Shown here piece by piece: positions 8,062-13,317 of a DNA stretch of 14,906 nucleotides; the stretch's first letter is position 1; every line of letters begins with the position of its first letter. The position numbers and the translations under genes were made by a program. Origin of the DNA: an uncultured Bacteroidales bacterium (lineage in GTDB: Bacteria; Bacteroidota; Bacteroidia; Bacteroidales; UBA3824); assembly GCA_937877455.1 (NCBI GenBank), contig CALFIU010000065.1, positions 1-14,906 on the forward strand, given 5' to 3'. The notes beneath the pieces are model-generated. The model saw only the letters and a program-made list of their open reading frames with translations, searched no databases and was not told where the DNA came from.

Positions 8062-8092
8062 CAAATAAAAGATTTAAAATAATGCTTTCAAA
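8062..8092 (-). promoter_or_regulatory. Candidate Bacteroidetes-type promoter for the tail tube gene
   Basis: In the 66-base gap between holin and tail tube genes the minus strand carries TTTG (8089-8092), then 19 bases, then TTTATTTG (8062-8069). The Bacteroidetes sigma-ABfr pattern is TTTG, 19-21 bases, TAnnTTTG, so the spacing fits and the second box matches at all fixed positions but one. A 28-base A/T-rich leader then leads to the ATG. AT-rich DNA yields chance matches, so this is suggestive only. Confidence 0.5.
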
Positions 8093-8099
8093 TAGTGTG

Positions 8100-8549
8100 T
8101 TATTTTTTTTCAATATATTCACTGAAAAAATTTATTAATTCGCGTGTGTCTTTGCTTTTTGCTGTTTTTACGATAAATTTTGCGACATCTTCGATGTCGG
8201 CTCGCTCTTTTTCGCTTTTTCTTTCGTAAATAGATTTTAACTCGATGAAACATAAAAAAATTGTTGCTATAAAAGAGAAAAACGGCATTGTTGGTATTGA
8301 AAAATTACCTTGCCAAATAGCAACCATTTGCACGATGTCTATAATCGAAACTACAAACATAAGGTTGTAATATTCTGCAATTTTTTTAACGGTACGGCGC
8401 AAACCTTTTGAACTCCGTAAAAAACCATCTTTTTTCGCTTTTCTGTACCCTGCGGCAAGGTCGGCAAGGATAGCAAACAAAACGGCAATATAAAGCCCTG
8501 CAAAAATAACAATGTGCGGCAATATGATTTCAAGCAAACTTTTTTCCAT
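8100..8549 (-). CDS. Phage holin-like membrane protein
   Basis: Starting at ATG 8549 the product is 149 residues. It has three hydrophobic segments, at about 8-32, 62-79 and 88-104. The first ends with LADLAAGYRKAKKDGFLRSSKGL (in two parts: LADLAAGYRK, then DGFLRSSKGLRR), matching the D-x-x-x-G...K/A...G-x-L.S..gl pattern of the phage holin family with this topology. A charged C-terminal tail follows (KSEKERADIED onward). Holins accumulate in the inner membrane and open it at a set time for lysis. An earlier in-frame start at 8615 would overlap the HExxH gene by 56 bases and adds no holin-like sequence, so the shorter form is preferred. No recognised endolysin lies beside it. Placement among structural genes is unlike lambda but occurs in other phages. 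Confidence 0.75.
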   Translation of the reverse strand: MEKSLLEIILPHIVIFAGLYIAVLFAILADLAAGYRKAKKDGFLRSSKGLRRTVKKIAEYYNLMFVVSIIDIVQMVAIWQGNFSIPTMPFFSFIATIFLCFIELKSIYERKSEKERADIEDVAKFIVKTAKSKDTRELINFFSEYIEKK

Positions 8550-8559
8550 GGTATCAAAA

Positions 8560-8985
8560 TTAATTATTTCCGTTATTCTTACATTTTGGGCAAATAGATA
8601 GTGCCACGCCCTCATATAGATTTTCTCCGATTTCGCCTTGGATATACCCTGCCTGTTCTCCGTCTAACGGTATATTAAAAGCATCGCAAAGATGCGCTGT
8701 GGCGTGTTGTAATTCGTGGGTTATGCTGTTAAAAAATTCGTATTTTGATGTTACGTATGATAAAGCGATAATTGTTGTTTTTTCGTTTAAATTTGAAAAA
8801 ATATAAGCGGTGTTTGGCTTGCGTAATATTTCAATTGATTTTTCGGCTTTTTCTCGGTTTCCGCCTGCTGCCAACAAAGCACCATAAATTTTTTGCCGTT
8901 CCTCTGCTGTTTCTACGTTATAATAAACCATAAACCACCATGGTTTCGGTATATGTTTTTTTATAAAAAATCCTTGCTGTATCAT
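8560..8985 (-). CDS. HExxH zincin-like protein (putative metallopeptidase), unknown role
   Basis: From ATG 8985 the product is 141 residues. It carries THELQHATAHLCDAFNIPLD, with HELQH at residues 90-94: the HExxH motif in which two His bind zinc and Glu is the catalytic base. GEQAGYIQGE (109-118) follows, and Glu110 or Glu118 could be the third zinc ligand. A CPKC pair lies at 132-135 near the C-terminus. An aromatic-rich N-terminal part (PKPWWFMVYY, 14-22) precedes it. There is no signal peptide. Start 8985 was chosen because it follows an A-rich leader, whereas the upstream in-frame start at 9048 would overlap the preceding gene. It lies 10 bases upstream of the holin gene, so a lysis or wall-processing role is possible, as is processing of a virion protein. 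The substrate cannot be read from sequence. Confidence 0.65.
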   Translation of the reverse strand: MIQQGFFIKKHIPKPWWFMVYYNVETAEERQKIYGALLAAGGNREKAEKSIEILRKPNTAYIFSNLNEKTTIIALSYVTSKYEFFNSITHELQHATAHLCDAFNIPLDGEQAGYIQGEIGENLYEGVALSICPKCKNNGNN

Positions 8986-9013
8986 TTTTTTTTCGGTATT
9001 AAATTTTGAAGAG

Positions 9014-9199
9014 TTAAAAATTTTGCGTCTTGACGGGTTCTTCTGCAAATTTGATTAAACAATCTAAGGCGATGCCGTATTCTCGCGCGGTGGATGGCAT
9101 CGGACGGTGTTTTTCGGGGGTGTCTCCGTTATATGGCGGTTTTTCTCTGCGCCACTTTTGGTGTTCCTTTGCGATTTTTATTGCTTTCTTTATATCCAT
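9014..9199 (-). CDS. Small conserved-type phage protein, unknown function (61 aa)
   Basis: MDIKKAIKIAKEHQKWRREK opens the 61-residue product. The pattern of an amphipathic start, H..WRR, then STAREYGIALDCLIKFAEE resembles short proteins often seen in Bacteroidetes phages and prophages (Ax.iL..H..WRRg ... lg.AlD), whose role is unknown to me. No catalytic or DNA-binding motif is evident. It ends 28 bases before the start of the HExxH gene and begins just after the repeat-bearing gap 9200-9417; its leader (TTATAAAAAAATAAA) is part of a palindrome repeated nearby. It is probably co-transcribed with the HExxH and holin genes. Confidence 0.65.
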   Translation of the reverse strand: MDIKKAIKIAKEHQKWRREKPPYNGDTPEKHRPMPSTAREYGIALDCLIKFAEEPVKTQNF

Positions 9200-9417
9200 T
9201 TTATTTTTTTATAAAAAATGGCGTTAGGTTTTTCGCGACCAACTCTCCGTATTTTAAACCTTGCCAAAACTTACCTTATAAGTTTAAAACCGTGCGTTTT
9301 TGAGTTGTCTTTACCCCTTTAAGGACGAAAACAGAAATAACGCCATTTGCAGTTCTCAGGGCTTTTACAACAAAAATAAATGCAACCTTTTTTATAAAAA
9401 ATAGTGTGTCCGTTTTT
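9200..9417 (-). other. Intergenic region with inverted repeats; candidate structured RNA or decayed element
   Basis: This 218-base gap is the longest non-coding stretch in the phage part. It contains an 11-bp perfect inverted repeat (9216-9226 and 9338-9348), an inner 7-bp hairpin (9267-9285) and copies of an AT palindrome at both ends. No convincing gene fills it. One minus frame continues past the 132-residue gene's end region in another phase and gives VISVFVLKGVKTTQKRTVLN, then a TAA at 9276-9278, then GKFWQGLKYGELVAKNLTPF in the same frame; that is protein-like on both sides of a stop, hinting at a decayed coding sequence. Whether the region is an RNA, a remnant or a small element cannot be settled here. 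Confidence 0.45.
9216..9348. repeat. Inverted repeat, 11-bp arms, with inner hairpin
   Basis: AAATGGCGTTA (9216-9226) is the exact reverse complement of TAACGCCATTT (9338-9348). The pairing can be carried inward with gaps (GGTTTTTCG near 9227-9235 against CGAAAAC near 9325-9331). Between the arms, AAACTTA (9267-9273) and TAAGTTT (9279-9285) form a 7-bp stem with a 5-base loop. A transcript could fold into a long closing stem with at least one inner arm. Confidence 0.6.
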
Positions 9418-9816
9418 TTATAAAAGATTTTCCCAAAAAATCGGGATTCCCATTGTTGCCATTTTTGCGACAAAACATTCTAAAACCGCGGCGGGGTCGC
9501 TGTCGGGATCAAGGATTGTTTCTCCAACAAAATTAGCCCTTTGTTCTTCGGTTGTTATTGTTTTTGGATAGTCGGCAAAGGTCATGTTGTAAAGATACCA
9601 CGCTGTATAAATCGTGTTTTCGGGAAGTTTAATTTTGTATGTTTTTAAAACCTCTTTCATCTCCTCGATGTCATGCGTTTTTATCCGTTTTAATGTGCCT
9701 GTTGCTGCGTCGTCGGTTTTCATGTTGTTAATTGCCCACTCGGCAAGTTTTTTGCTAAAATTGCCGTGGTTGTAATCCTCATAAATTGCGCGTCCCTCTG
9801 AAACATAGTTTTTCAT
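9418..9816 (-). CDS. Hypothetical phage protein, 132 aa
   Basis: I do not recognise this 132-residue protein. It begins MKNYVSEGRAIYEDYNHGNF and is mostly helical, with a charged middle (LKRIKTHDIEEMKEVLKTYK), an aromatic patch (TAWYLYNMTFADYP) and a C-terminus ending GIPIFWENLL. It has no signal peptide, membrane segment or catalytic motif. Its mix of acidic and aromatic residues suggests a soluble folded protein rather than a spurious frame. It is first after the terminator at 9831-9865 and is followed by the repeat-bearing gap, so it may be a single-gene unit. The ATG follows AGAACAAA, an A-rich leader without Shine-Dalgarno. Confidence 0.65.
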   Translation of the reverse strand: MKNYVSEGRAIYEDYNHGNFSKKLAEWAINNMKTDDAATGTLKRIKTHDIEEMKEVLKTYKIKLPENTIYTAWYLYNMTFADYPKTITTEEQRANFVGETILDPDSDPAAVLECFVAKMATMGIPIFWENLL

Positions 9817-9830
9817 TTTGTTCTGTTTTA

Positions 9831-9865
9831 AAAAAAACAGCCGTTTTTATTTCGGCTGTTTTTTT
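9831..9865 (-). terminator. Rho-independent terminator (could act on both strands)
   Basis: ACAGCCG (9837-9843) pairs with CGGCTGT (9853-9859), flanked by A runs on one side and T runs on the other, so that A-U pairs can lengthen the stem and each strand gets a U tract. On the minus strand it ends transcription 11 bases after the 78-residue gene and 15 bases before the 132-residue gene. Confidence 0.82.
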
Positions 9866-9875
9866 GCGTTAAACA

Positions 9876-10112
9876 TTAATATCTTCCTCGGCTGCTGTTG
9901 GTTCTTCTAAAATTTTCTTCCTCGTCCCACGAGTTGTCTGCGTCCTCTCGTCCGTCTTTGTAACCCTCACGATAACCGTCTGAATATGTTCGGTTGTTTC
10001 TTTCTCCGTCCCAGTGTCGGTTGCCGTTTCTGTACATTCTGCGCATTTCGCTGCGCATATTGGAGCGCATCTCGTTGTTGTCGCTCTCTTTATCGATGTA
10101 ATATATAGCCAT
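9876..10112 (-). CDS. Small charged repeat protein, unknown function (78 aa)
   Basis: A 78-residue protein rich in Arg, Asp, Glu and Asn. Two short internal repeats stand out: EMRSNMRSEMRRM (14-26) and DGYREGYKDGRED (45-57), the latter a D/E-G-Y/R-x-G pattern reminiscent of short charged repeats seen in bacterial and phage proteins. The C-terminus is NSSRGRY. It has no membrane segment and is probably largely unstructured, perhaps binding nucleic acid or a partner protein; that is inference. Its ATG lies one base past the stop of the 190-residue gene, so the two are coupled, and a weak GAGGA upstream could serve as ribosome binding site. A terminator follows. Confidence 0.65.
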   Translation of the reverse strand: MAIYYIDKESDNNEMRSNMRSEMRRMYRNGNRHWDGERNNRTYSDGYREGYKDGREDADNSWDEEENFRRTNSSRGRY

Positions 10113-10113
10113 T

Positions 10114-10686
10114 TTATTTATCCTCGTTTTTAATGGATTTTTCGCCCGTCATCTTCTGCAACATTCTTAACATTTGCGCTTGGTCGCTTTTAAACTTTGC
10201 TATGTCCTTTGCCATTTGCGAATAGTTTTCTTTTAGTTCACAAATGGTTTTGGCTTGCTGCTTTTCCTCTGCGCTTTTTGGGTCTATTTGCGTCAAAATT
10301 TCTTCGCCATCTGCAATAACATTGTTATAATATTCTTTCCTTGCTAAATGAAATTTAGCAGTATTAACCGTATTTTTTACAATCGCGGTTAATGAAGATT
10401 GCGAACATGAAACAAATGTCTGTTTGTCATCAAGCGTTGCCACTTCTGCAATAGCAGGGATTTCTTGCAAAATTTCTTCTTTGCCGTCAAAATCTACTGC
10501 TAAATCAAACACCATATTTGCGTTTGGAATTGTATTAAAGTTATAATATTGGTTTGCGCTTGGGTCGGGTTTAGCAACATTGCGTTGGTTAAACTTCGTT
10601 TTCAACGTTCCAATTTTAAATGTTAATTTTCCTGTTGTTCTAAAAACATAAACAGGTGCGCCTTGTGGTAACGAGTTAAAATCCAT
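10114..10686 (-). CDS. Hypothetical phage protein, 190 aa, partner of the Gly-rich protein
   Basis: I do not recognise a named family. Residues 1-60 look beta-rich (GAPVYVFRTTGKLTFKIGTL, 9-28), the middle is mixed, and residues about 125-185 are helical and charged (EEKQQAKTICELKEN, then QMLRMLQKMTGEK), likely a coiled coil. There is no signal or membrane segment. It starts 16 bases after the Gly-rich gene and is immediately followed by the 78-residue gene, so these three form a tight unit closed by a terminator. Their place between the neck and tail tube genes suggests virion or assembly roles. A beta head with a helical tail would suit a virion decoration or fibre-attachment protein, but nothing in the sequence proves it. 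Confidence 0.65.
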   Translation of the reverse strand: MDFNSLPQGAPVYVFRTTGKLTFKIGTLKTKFNQRNVAKPDPSANQYYNFNTIPNANMVFDLAVDFDGKEEILQEIPAIAEVATLDDKQTFVSCSQSSLTAIVKNTVNTAKFHLARKEYYNNVIADGEEILTQIDPKSAEEKQQAKTICELKENYSQMAKDIAKFKSDQAQMLRMLQKMTGEKSIKNEDK

Positions 10687-10702
10687 TTTTGTTAAATTTT
10701 TT

Positions 10703-11650
10703 TTATGCTGTTGTTGTTCCGCCTGTTGCTGTTGCTGTTGCGTTTGCTATTGCTGCCGATATTTTATCGACAATATTATCCGCCACCGCGTTTGCCCATA
10801 TCGTTGGGACTGCGGTCATGCTGTTATTTGGAAGTGTTATTGTTTGCGGTTGACAGCGTTTAATCGCGTCCACTTCGCTCTTTATTCCTGCCAATTGTCC
10901 GATTATTGGGTTTAATGCACCGTTGAGCATTGCGGCGGTTGTGTTTTGGCTTTCTAATTGTGCAACTTTTGCCGTTAATGCCGTTATTTCGCGGTCTTTT
11001 CTGCTATCTTCGACTTGGTCTATTTTTGCAATAATAGCGCGCGCGTTGGCGTTATCGTTCTGCGTTAAGTCATAGCGTAATTGGCAATTGTTTAGACGGT
11101 CATCTGCCGCTTTCGATGCAATATCGCCGCGGATACCCTGCAAACCTGTATTAATGCTGCCTTGCATGTTGGCGAGTGCGAGTTGCTGTTGGCAGCAACA
11201 TTGTTGAAACTGCGACAAAATTGCTTGGTTGCCGCTCTGAATGCCGTTTAAAATTTGTTGGACGTTCATTCCTTGGTTGGCTGCGATGGTGCTTACAATA
11301 CTTGTTAATTGCTGTATGCCAGATGCAAGGAAATTAAAATTTTGTCCTGTTACGTTTGCAAGGTTTTGAATTGCAGAGGTTGCTCGCTCGCCATTGTGGT
11401 TAATTGCTTCCATTAAATATTGCTGCGCGTTTGCAAGCATTGTAGCATTTGCGTTGTTATTTCCGCCGCCAAAAATGCCGTTTCCAAAACCGCCATTGCC
11501 GCATAATAGTCCAAAAATAAAACCGAGTGCGCCGCTGCCGAGTCCGTTGCCACCTAATAATCCACCGTTGTTGCCGCTTACGTAAGGCAGCCACGCTGGT
11601 ACTGAATTGTTGTTACTTCCGCCTTCGGGAAGTTGATAAATTTCTGCCAT
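10703..11650 (-). CDS. Gly-rich protein with CCC cluster and coiled coil; probable virion-associated protein
   Basis: The 315-residue product has an unusual layout. Residues 24-64 are Gly/Asn-rich and hydrophobic (GGLLGGNGLGSGALGFIF, 29-46, then LLCGNGGFGNGIFGGG, 48-63), like a glycine zipper that could touch membrane or stack. Residues 70-150 are helical, then three consecutive Cys at 151-153 followed by QQQ. Residues about 192-238 (LTQNDNANARAII, then EITALTAKVAQLESQ) look like a coiled coil. The C-terminus is Ala/Thr-rich (ATATATGG). The N..A.ARAI..KID...KD.EI..L segment and the CCC cluster recall a broad family of uncharacterised Gly-rich proteins in gut phages of several bacterial phyla; this is from general knowledge and unverified. 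It lies in the accessory block and heads a three-gene unit. A membrane-penetration or virion role is inference. Confidence 0.7.
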   Translation of the reverse strand: MAEIYQLPEGGSNNNSVPAWLPYVSGNNGGLLGGNGLGSGALGFIFGLLCGNGGFGNGIFGGGNNNANATMLANAQQYLMEAINHNGERATSAIQNLANVTGQNFNFLASGIQQLTSIVSTIAANQGMNVQQILNGIQSGNQAILSQFQQCCCQQQLALANMQGSINTGLQGIRGDIASKAADDRLNNCQLRYDLTQNDNANARAIIAKIDQVEDSRKDREITALTAKVAQLESQNTTAAMLNGALNPIIGQLAGIKSEVDAIKRCQPQTITLPNNSMTAVPTIWANAVADNIVDKISAAIANATATATGGTTTA

Positions 11651-11690
11651 TTTTAAACATTTAAATTAAACTTAAATTATCAACGGCAAT

Positions 11691-12002
11691 TTAGACTTTT
11701 GCAAGTAGTGGGACGGCATGGTTTGTTTCAAGTTCTTTTTTTATTTGATAGCAATAAATTTTGAAAATCTTTGTTTTTTCTTGCGTGTTAATTGCTTTTG
11801 TTATATTCCTTACTCCAGCGGTTGTGATTTTCAAGATTTTAGCGATGGTGTCTGTTGATATTCCGTAATGCCTCGCAAATAAAACAAACAATTTGCGAGC
11901 CACCACCGTTTCTTCTTTTCTGCTCGTAGAAACTATTTCGGCGGCTGGGACTTCCGTTATTTTTGCAATGCAAAATAAAAGTTGCTTTATAAATTCATTC
12001 AT
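11691..12002 (-). CDS. DnaA domain IV-like helix-turn-helix protein (103 aa)
   Basis: Residues 25-70 resemble the DNA-binding domain IV of DnaA. TSRKEETVVARKLFVLFARH (26-45) fits the signature in which an (R/K)xxE..xAR motif is followed by a hydrophobic helix. GISTDTIAKILKITTAGVRN (47-66) then fits the helix-turn-helix that reads DnaA boxes (s...Ia..lg..h.tV..a). The AAA+ ATPase parts of DnaA are absent; the protein is only this domain plus a C-terminal helix (KIYCYQIKKEL). It could bind a phage or host DnaA box, act as a transcription regulator or affect replication. It overlaps the preceding gene by 4 bases (ATGA), so it is translationally coupled to a structural gene, which is odd for a DNA-binding protein. 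Assignment is by pattern recognition and is moderate. Confidence 0.65.
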   Translation of the reverse strand: MNEFIKQLLFCIAKITEVPAAEIVSTSRKEETVVARKLFVLFARHYGISTDTIAKILKITTAGVRNITKAINTQEKTKIFKIYCYQIKKELETNHAVPLLAKV

Positions 12003-12496
12003 GCCTGTCGCTCCTCTAATTTTTTTACTCTGTTTTCTAAATCGTTTAATTTTTTTATAAACTCATTGTCGGCGACATCGAGTTCGGAGGTGTAGGGTTT
12101 TGCAATTAACCACGAACAACGCAAATTTAAATAATGCTCGTGGTTGGTGTCTGCAAAAAGTTGGGAAGAGTCAATGTTAATATTAATGCCCTTTATTACT
12201 GCACTATCAATAACGCCAGCAACAATGTCGCCAAGTTGCTTTAAACGCTCACGGTTGGTTTTATACTGCTGCAAACCGTCAATTACGACTAATAAGTCGG
12301 GGACGTGAATATTAACATTTGTTATTCCGCGTTTTGGCGTGGTGTGTTCAAAAGATATATTGTTAATAACAATATCTTCTTTGTCGCTGCCGTCTGGTCG
12401 CTCCCCTGCCGTGTAAATTCCGCCTGTTATATTCAATAATTCCGCTGCGTCGGTTAAAATCTTATAAATAACACTATCCGTTTGTATTGCGTCCAT
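11999..12496 (-). CDS. Tail terminator / tail completion protein candidate
   Basis: From ATG 12496 the product is 165 residues. Position after connector and head-closure genes is where siphoviruses encode the tail terminator (gpU-like) that caps the tube and joins it to the head. It starts MDAIQTDSVIYKILTDAAEL, has alternating strands and helices (HVPDLLVVIDGLQ, then ININIDSSQLF) and ends in a short coiled coil (FIKKLNDLENRVKKLEERQ). A GTG start at 12517 would add seven residues (VDLNLKK) but these look like A-rich leader, so ATG is preferred. The end overlaps the next gene by 4 bases. No motif proves the role; order and size do most of the work. Confidence 0.6.
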   Translation of the reverse strand: MDAIQTDSVIYKILTDAAELLNITGGIYTAGERPDGSDKEDIVINNISFEHTTPKRGITNVNIHVPDLLVVIDGLQQYKTNRERLKQLGDIVAGVIDSAVIKGININIDSSQLFADTNHEHYLNLRCSWLIAKPYTSELDVADNEFIKKLNDLENRVKKLEERQA

Positions 12497-12507
12497 TTTT
12501 TTTAAAT

Positions 12508-12894
12508 TTAAATCCACATTCTATTATGCAACCGTCCAACTTCAAAGGTAGCGTTTTCTTTATATGCCAAAATCTCGCCATCTGTTAAGGCTTGTTTTAT
12601 TTTTGGTTCGTTGATTTCTGACGGCTCAAACTCTGTTTTTGAAACAAAAATTTTTGTGCCAATTGCCAACGGTTTTTGATTAATGTTTCTTGCCATGTAA
12701 ATTGTTGCTGTAAATTGAAAAACTTTTCCGTCTGCTGTTGTTATTGTCTGCGCTTGCCCATTTCTTTCAATTCTGCACCGACAAAGATAATTCCAGTTGC
12801 CCTCGCTTGGTTGCCACGTTCCGTTTTCGTCTTGGCTGCTTTCTCCTAAAACAAAATAATAAAGATAATGGGGGTATTGCGATAATGTTACCAT
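12508..12894 (-). CDS. Head-closure / head-tail adaptor protein candidate
   Basis: From ATG 12894 the product is 128 residues, starting MVTLSQYPHYLYYFVLGESS. It is mostly beta-like (NWNYLCRCRIERNGQAQTIT, then KVFQFTATIYMARN), the look of small barrel-type head-closure proteins. The longer upstream in-frame extension to 13086 runs through the connector gene in another phase and is Arg/Ser/Asn-rich noise, so the internal ATG was chosen; it overlaps the connector stop by 7 bases, which fits coupling. It ends RLHNRMWI a few bases before the next gene. Role is inferred from order (connector, closure, terminator). Confidence 0.65.
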   Translation of the reverse strand: MVTLSQYPHYLYYFVLGESSQDENGTWQPSEGNWNYLCRCRIERNGQAQTITTADGKVFQFTATIYMARNINQKPLAIGTKIFVSKTEFEPSEINEPKIKQALTDGEILAYKENATFEVGRLHNRMWI

Positions 12895-13196
12895 ACTTTT
12901 ACGGCTTTTACGGTTGGAATAATGCCTGTTGGAACTATACCTAATTCTTCGCATGCTAAACGATACCACATTTTTATTGCGTCGAAATTCCACGATATTG
13001 AGTAGCCCCCCTCTGAAACGTTGTAAAGTGGTAAAATTGATGCTATTTCGGTTATTAATGCTTTTTTCGCTGCTGTTACGTCGCATTCTTCGTCTGGGTC
13101 TAAATTTGTTTTTTGATTTTCAAAAAACAATTCAATATCCGTATCAGAAAAATTAAATCTCTGTGTCGTGGCTGTTATATATTCTCTATTTGTCAT
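12888..13196 (-). CDS. Head-tail connector (gp6-like) protein candidate
   Basis: The 102-residue product begins MTNREYITATTQRFNFSDTD and is helical, with ECDVTAAKKALITEIASILP in the middle and an aromatic patch (NFDAIKMWYRLACEELG) near the C-terminus. Small helical proteins immediately after the major capsid gene are usually neck adaptors that dock on the portal ring. It follows a strong terminator, so the neck genes are expressed at lower level than the capsid gene or from readthrough. The leader (AACGAAAAAAAT) has no Shine-Dalgarno. Confidence 0.65.
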   Translation of the reverse strand: MTNREYITATTQRFNFSDTDIELFFENQKTNLDPDEECDVTAAKKALITEIASILPLYNVSEGGYSISWNFDAIKMWYRLACEELGIVPTGIIPTVKAVKVW

Positions 13197-13210
13197 ATTT
13201 TTTTCGTTTA

Positions 13211-13240
13211 TTAAAAAACCGCCCGATTTTTCGGGCGGTT
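13211..13240 (-). terminator. Strong Rho-independent terminator after the capsid gene
   Basis: A perfect 10-bp G/C-rich stem, AACCGCCCGA (13217-13226) with TCGGGCGGTT (13231-13240), and a 4-base loop is followed on the minus strand by a run of six T. It ends the capsid transcript 78 bases past its stop and immediately before the connector gene. The plus-strand side lacks a U tract, so it works in one direction. Confidence 0.9.
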
Positions 13241-13317
13241 AATCATGGATAGTCAACAATTATAAACCAATAAAAAATAAATATAAGTATAAATAATTAT
13301 CACAAATGGAATTAAAA
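13241..13317. other. AT-rich gap between capsid gene and its terminator
   Basis: This 77-base stretch is almost pure A/T, with no frame worth calling and no clear promoter. It is the 3' untranslated region of the capsid transcript. Confidence 0.4.

Larger units (their letters stand above)
8957..9425. repeat. Dispersed 14-bp palindrome TTTTTTATAAAAAA
   Basis: Exact copies occur at 8957-8970, 9205-9218 and 9388-9401, and a 12-base copy (TTTTTTATAAAA) at 9414-9425. The first lies within the HExxH coding sequence near its start (encoding FFIKK); the second is in the leader of the 61-residue gene; the others bracket the gap 9200-9417. It is simple AT sequence, so recurrence by chance is possible, but exact clustering of four copies in under 500 bases is notable. 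Confidence 0.5.

Noticed and set aside
8550..8615. Longer start for the holin
   Set aside because: It would overlap the HExxH gene by 56 bases and adds a segment unlike holin N-termini.
8986..9048. Longer start for the HExxH protein
   Set aside because: The added residues overlap the 61-residue gene and look like leader sequence; ATG 8985 follows an A-rich leader.
9276..9473. 65-residue minus-strand frame as a normal gene
   Set aside because: Its first third is only an out-of-phase reading of the 132-residue gene's end; no good start context. It is mentioned only as a possible decayed frame.
10708..10760. GTTGCT-type tandem repeat as a microsatellite or CRISPR-like feature
   Set aside because: It is a three-unit repeat inside the Ala/Thr-rich C-terminus of the Gly-rich protein, explained by ATATAT coding.
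12895..13086. In-frame N-terminal extension of the head-closure candidate (64 extra residues)
   Set aside because: It overlaps the connector gene in another phase and is Arg/Ser/Asn-rich noise; the ATG at 12894 fits coupled translation.
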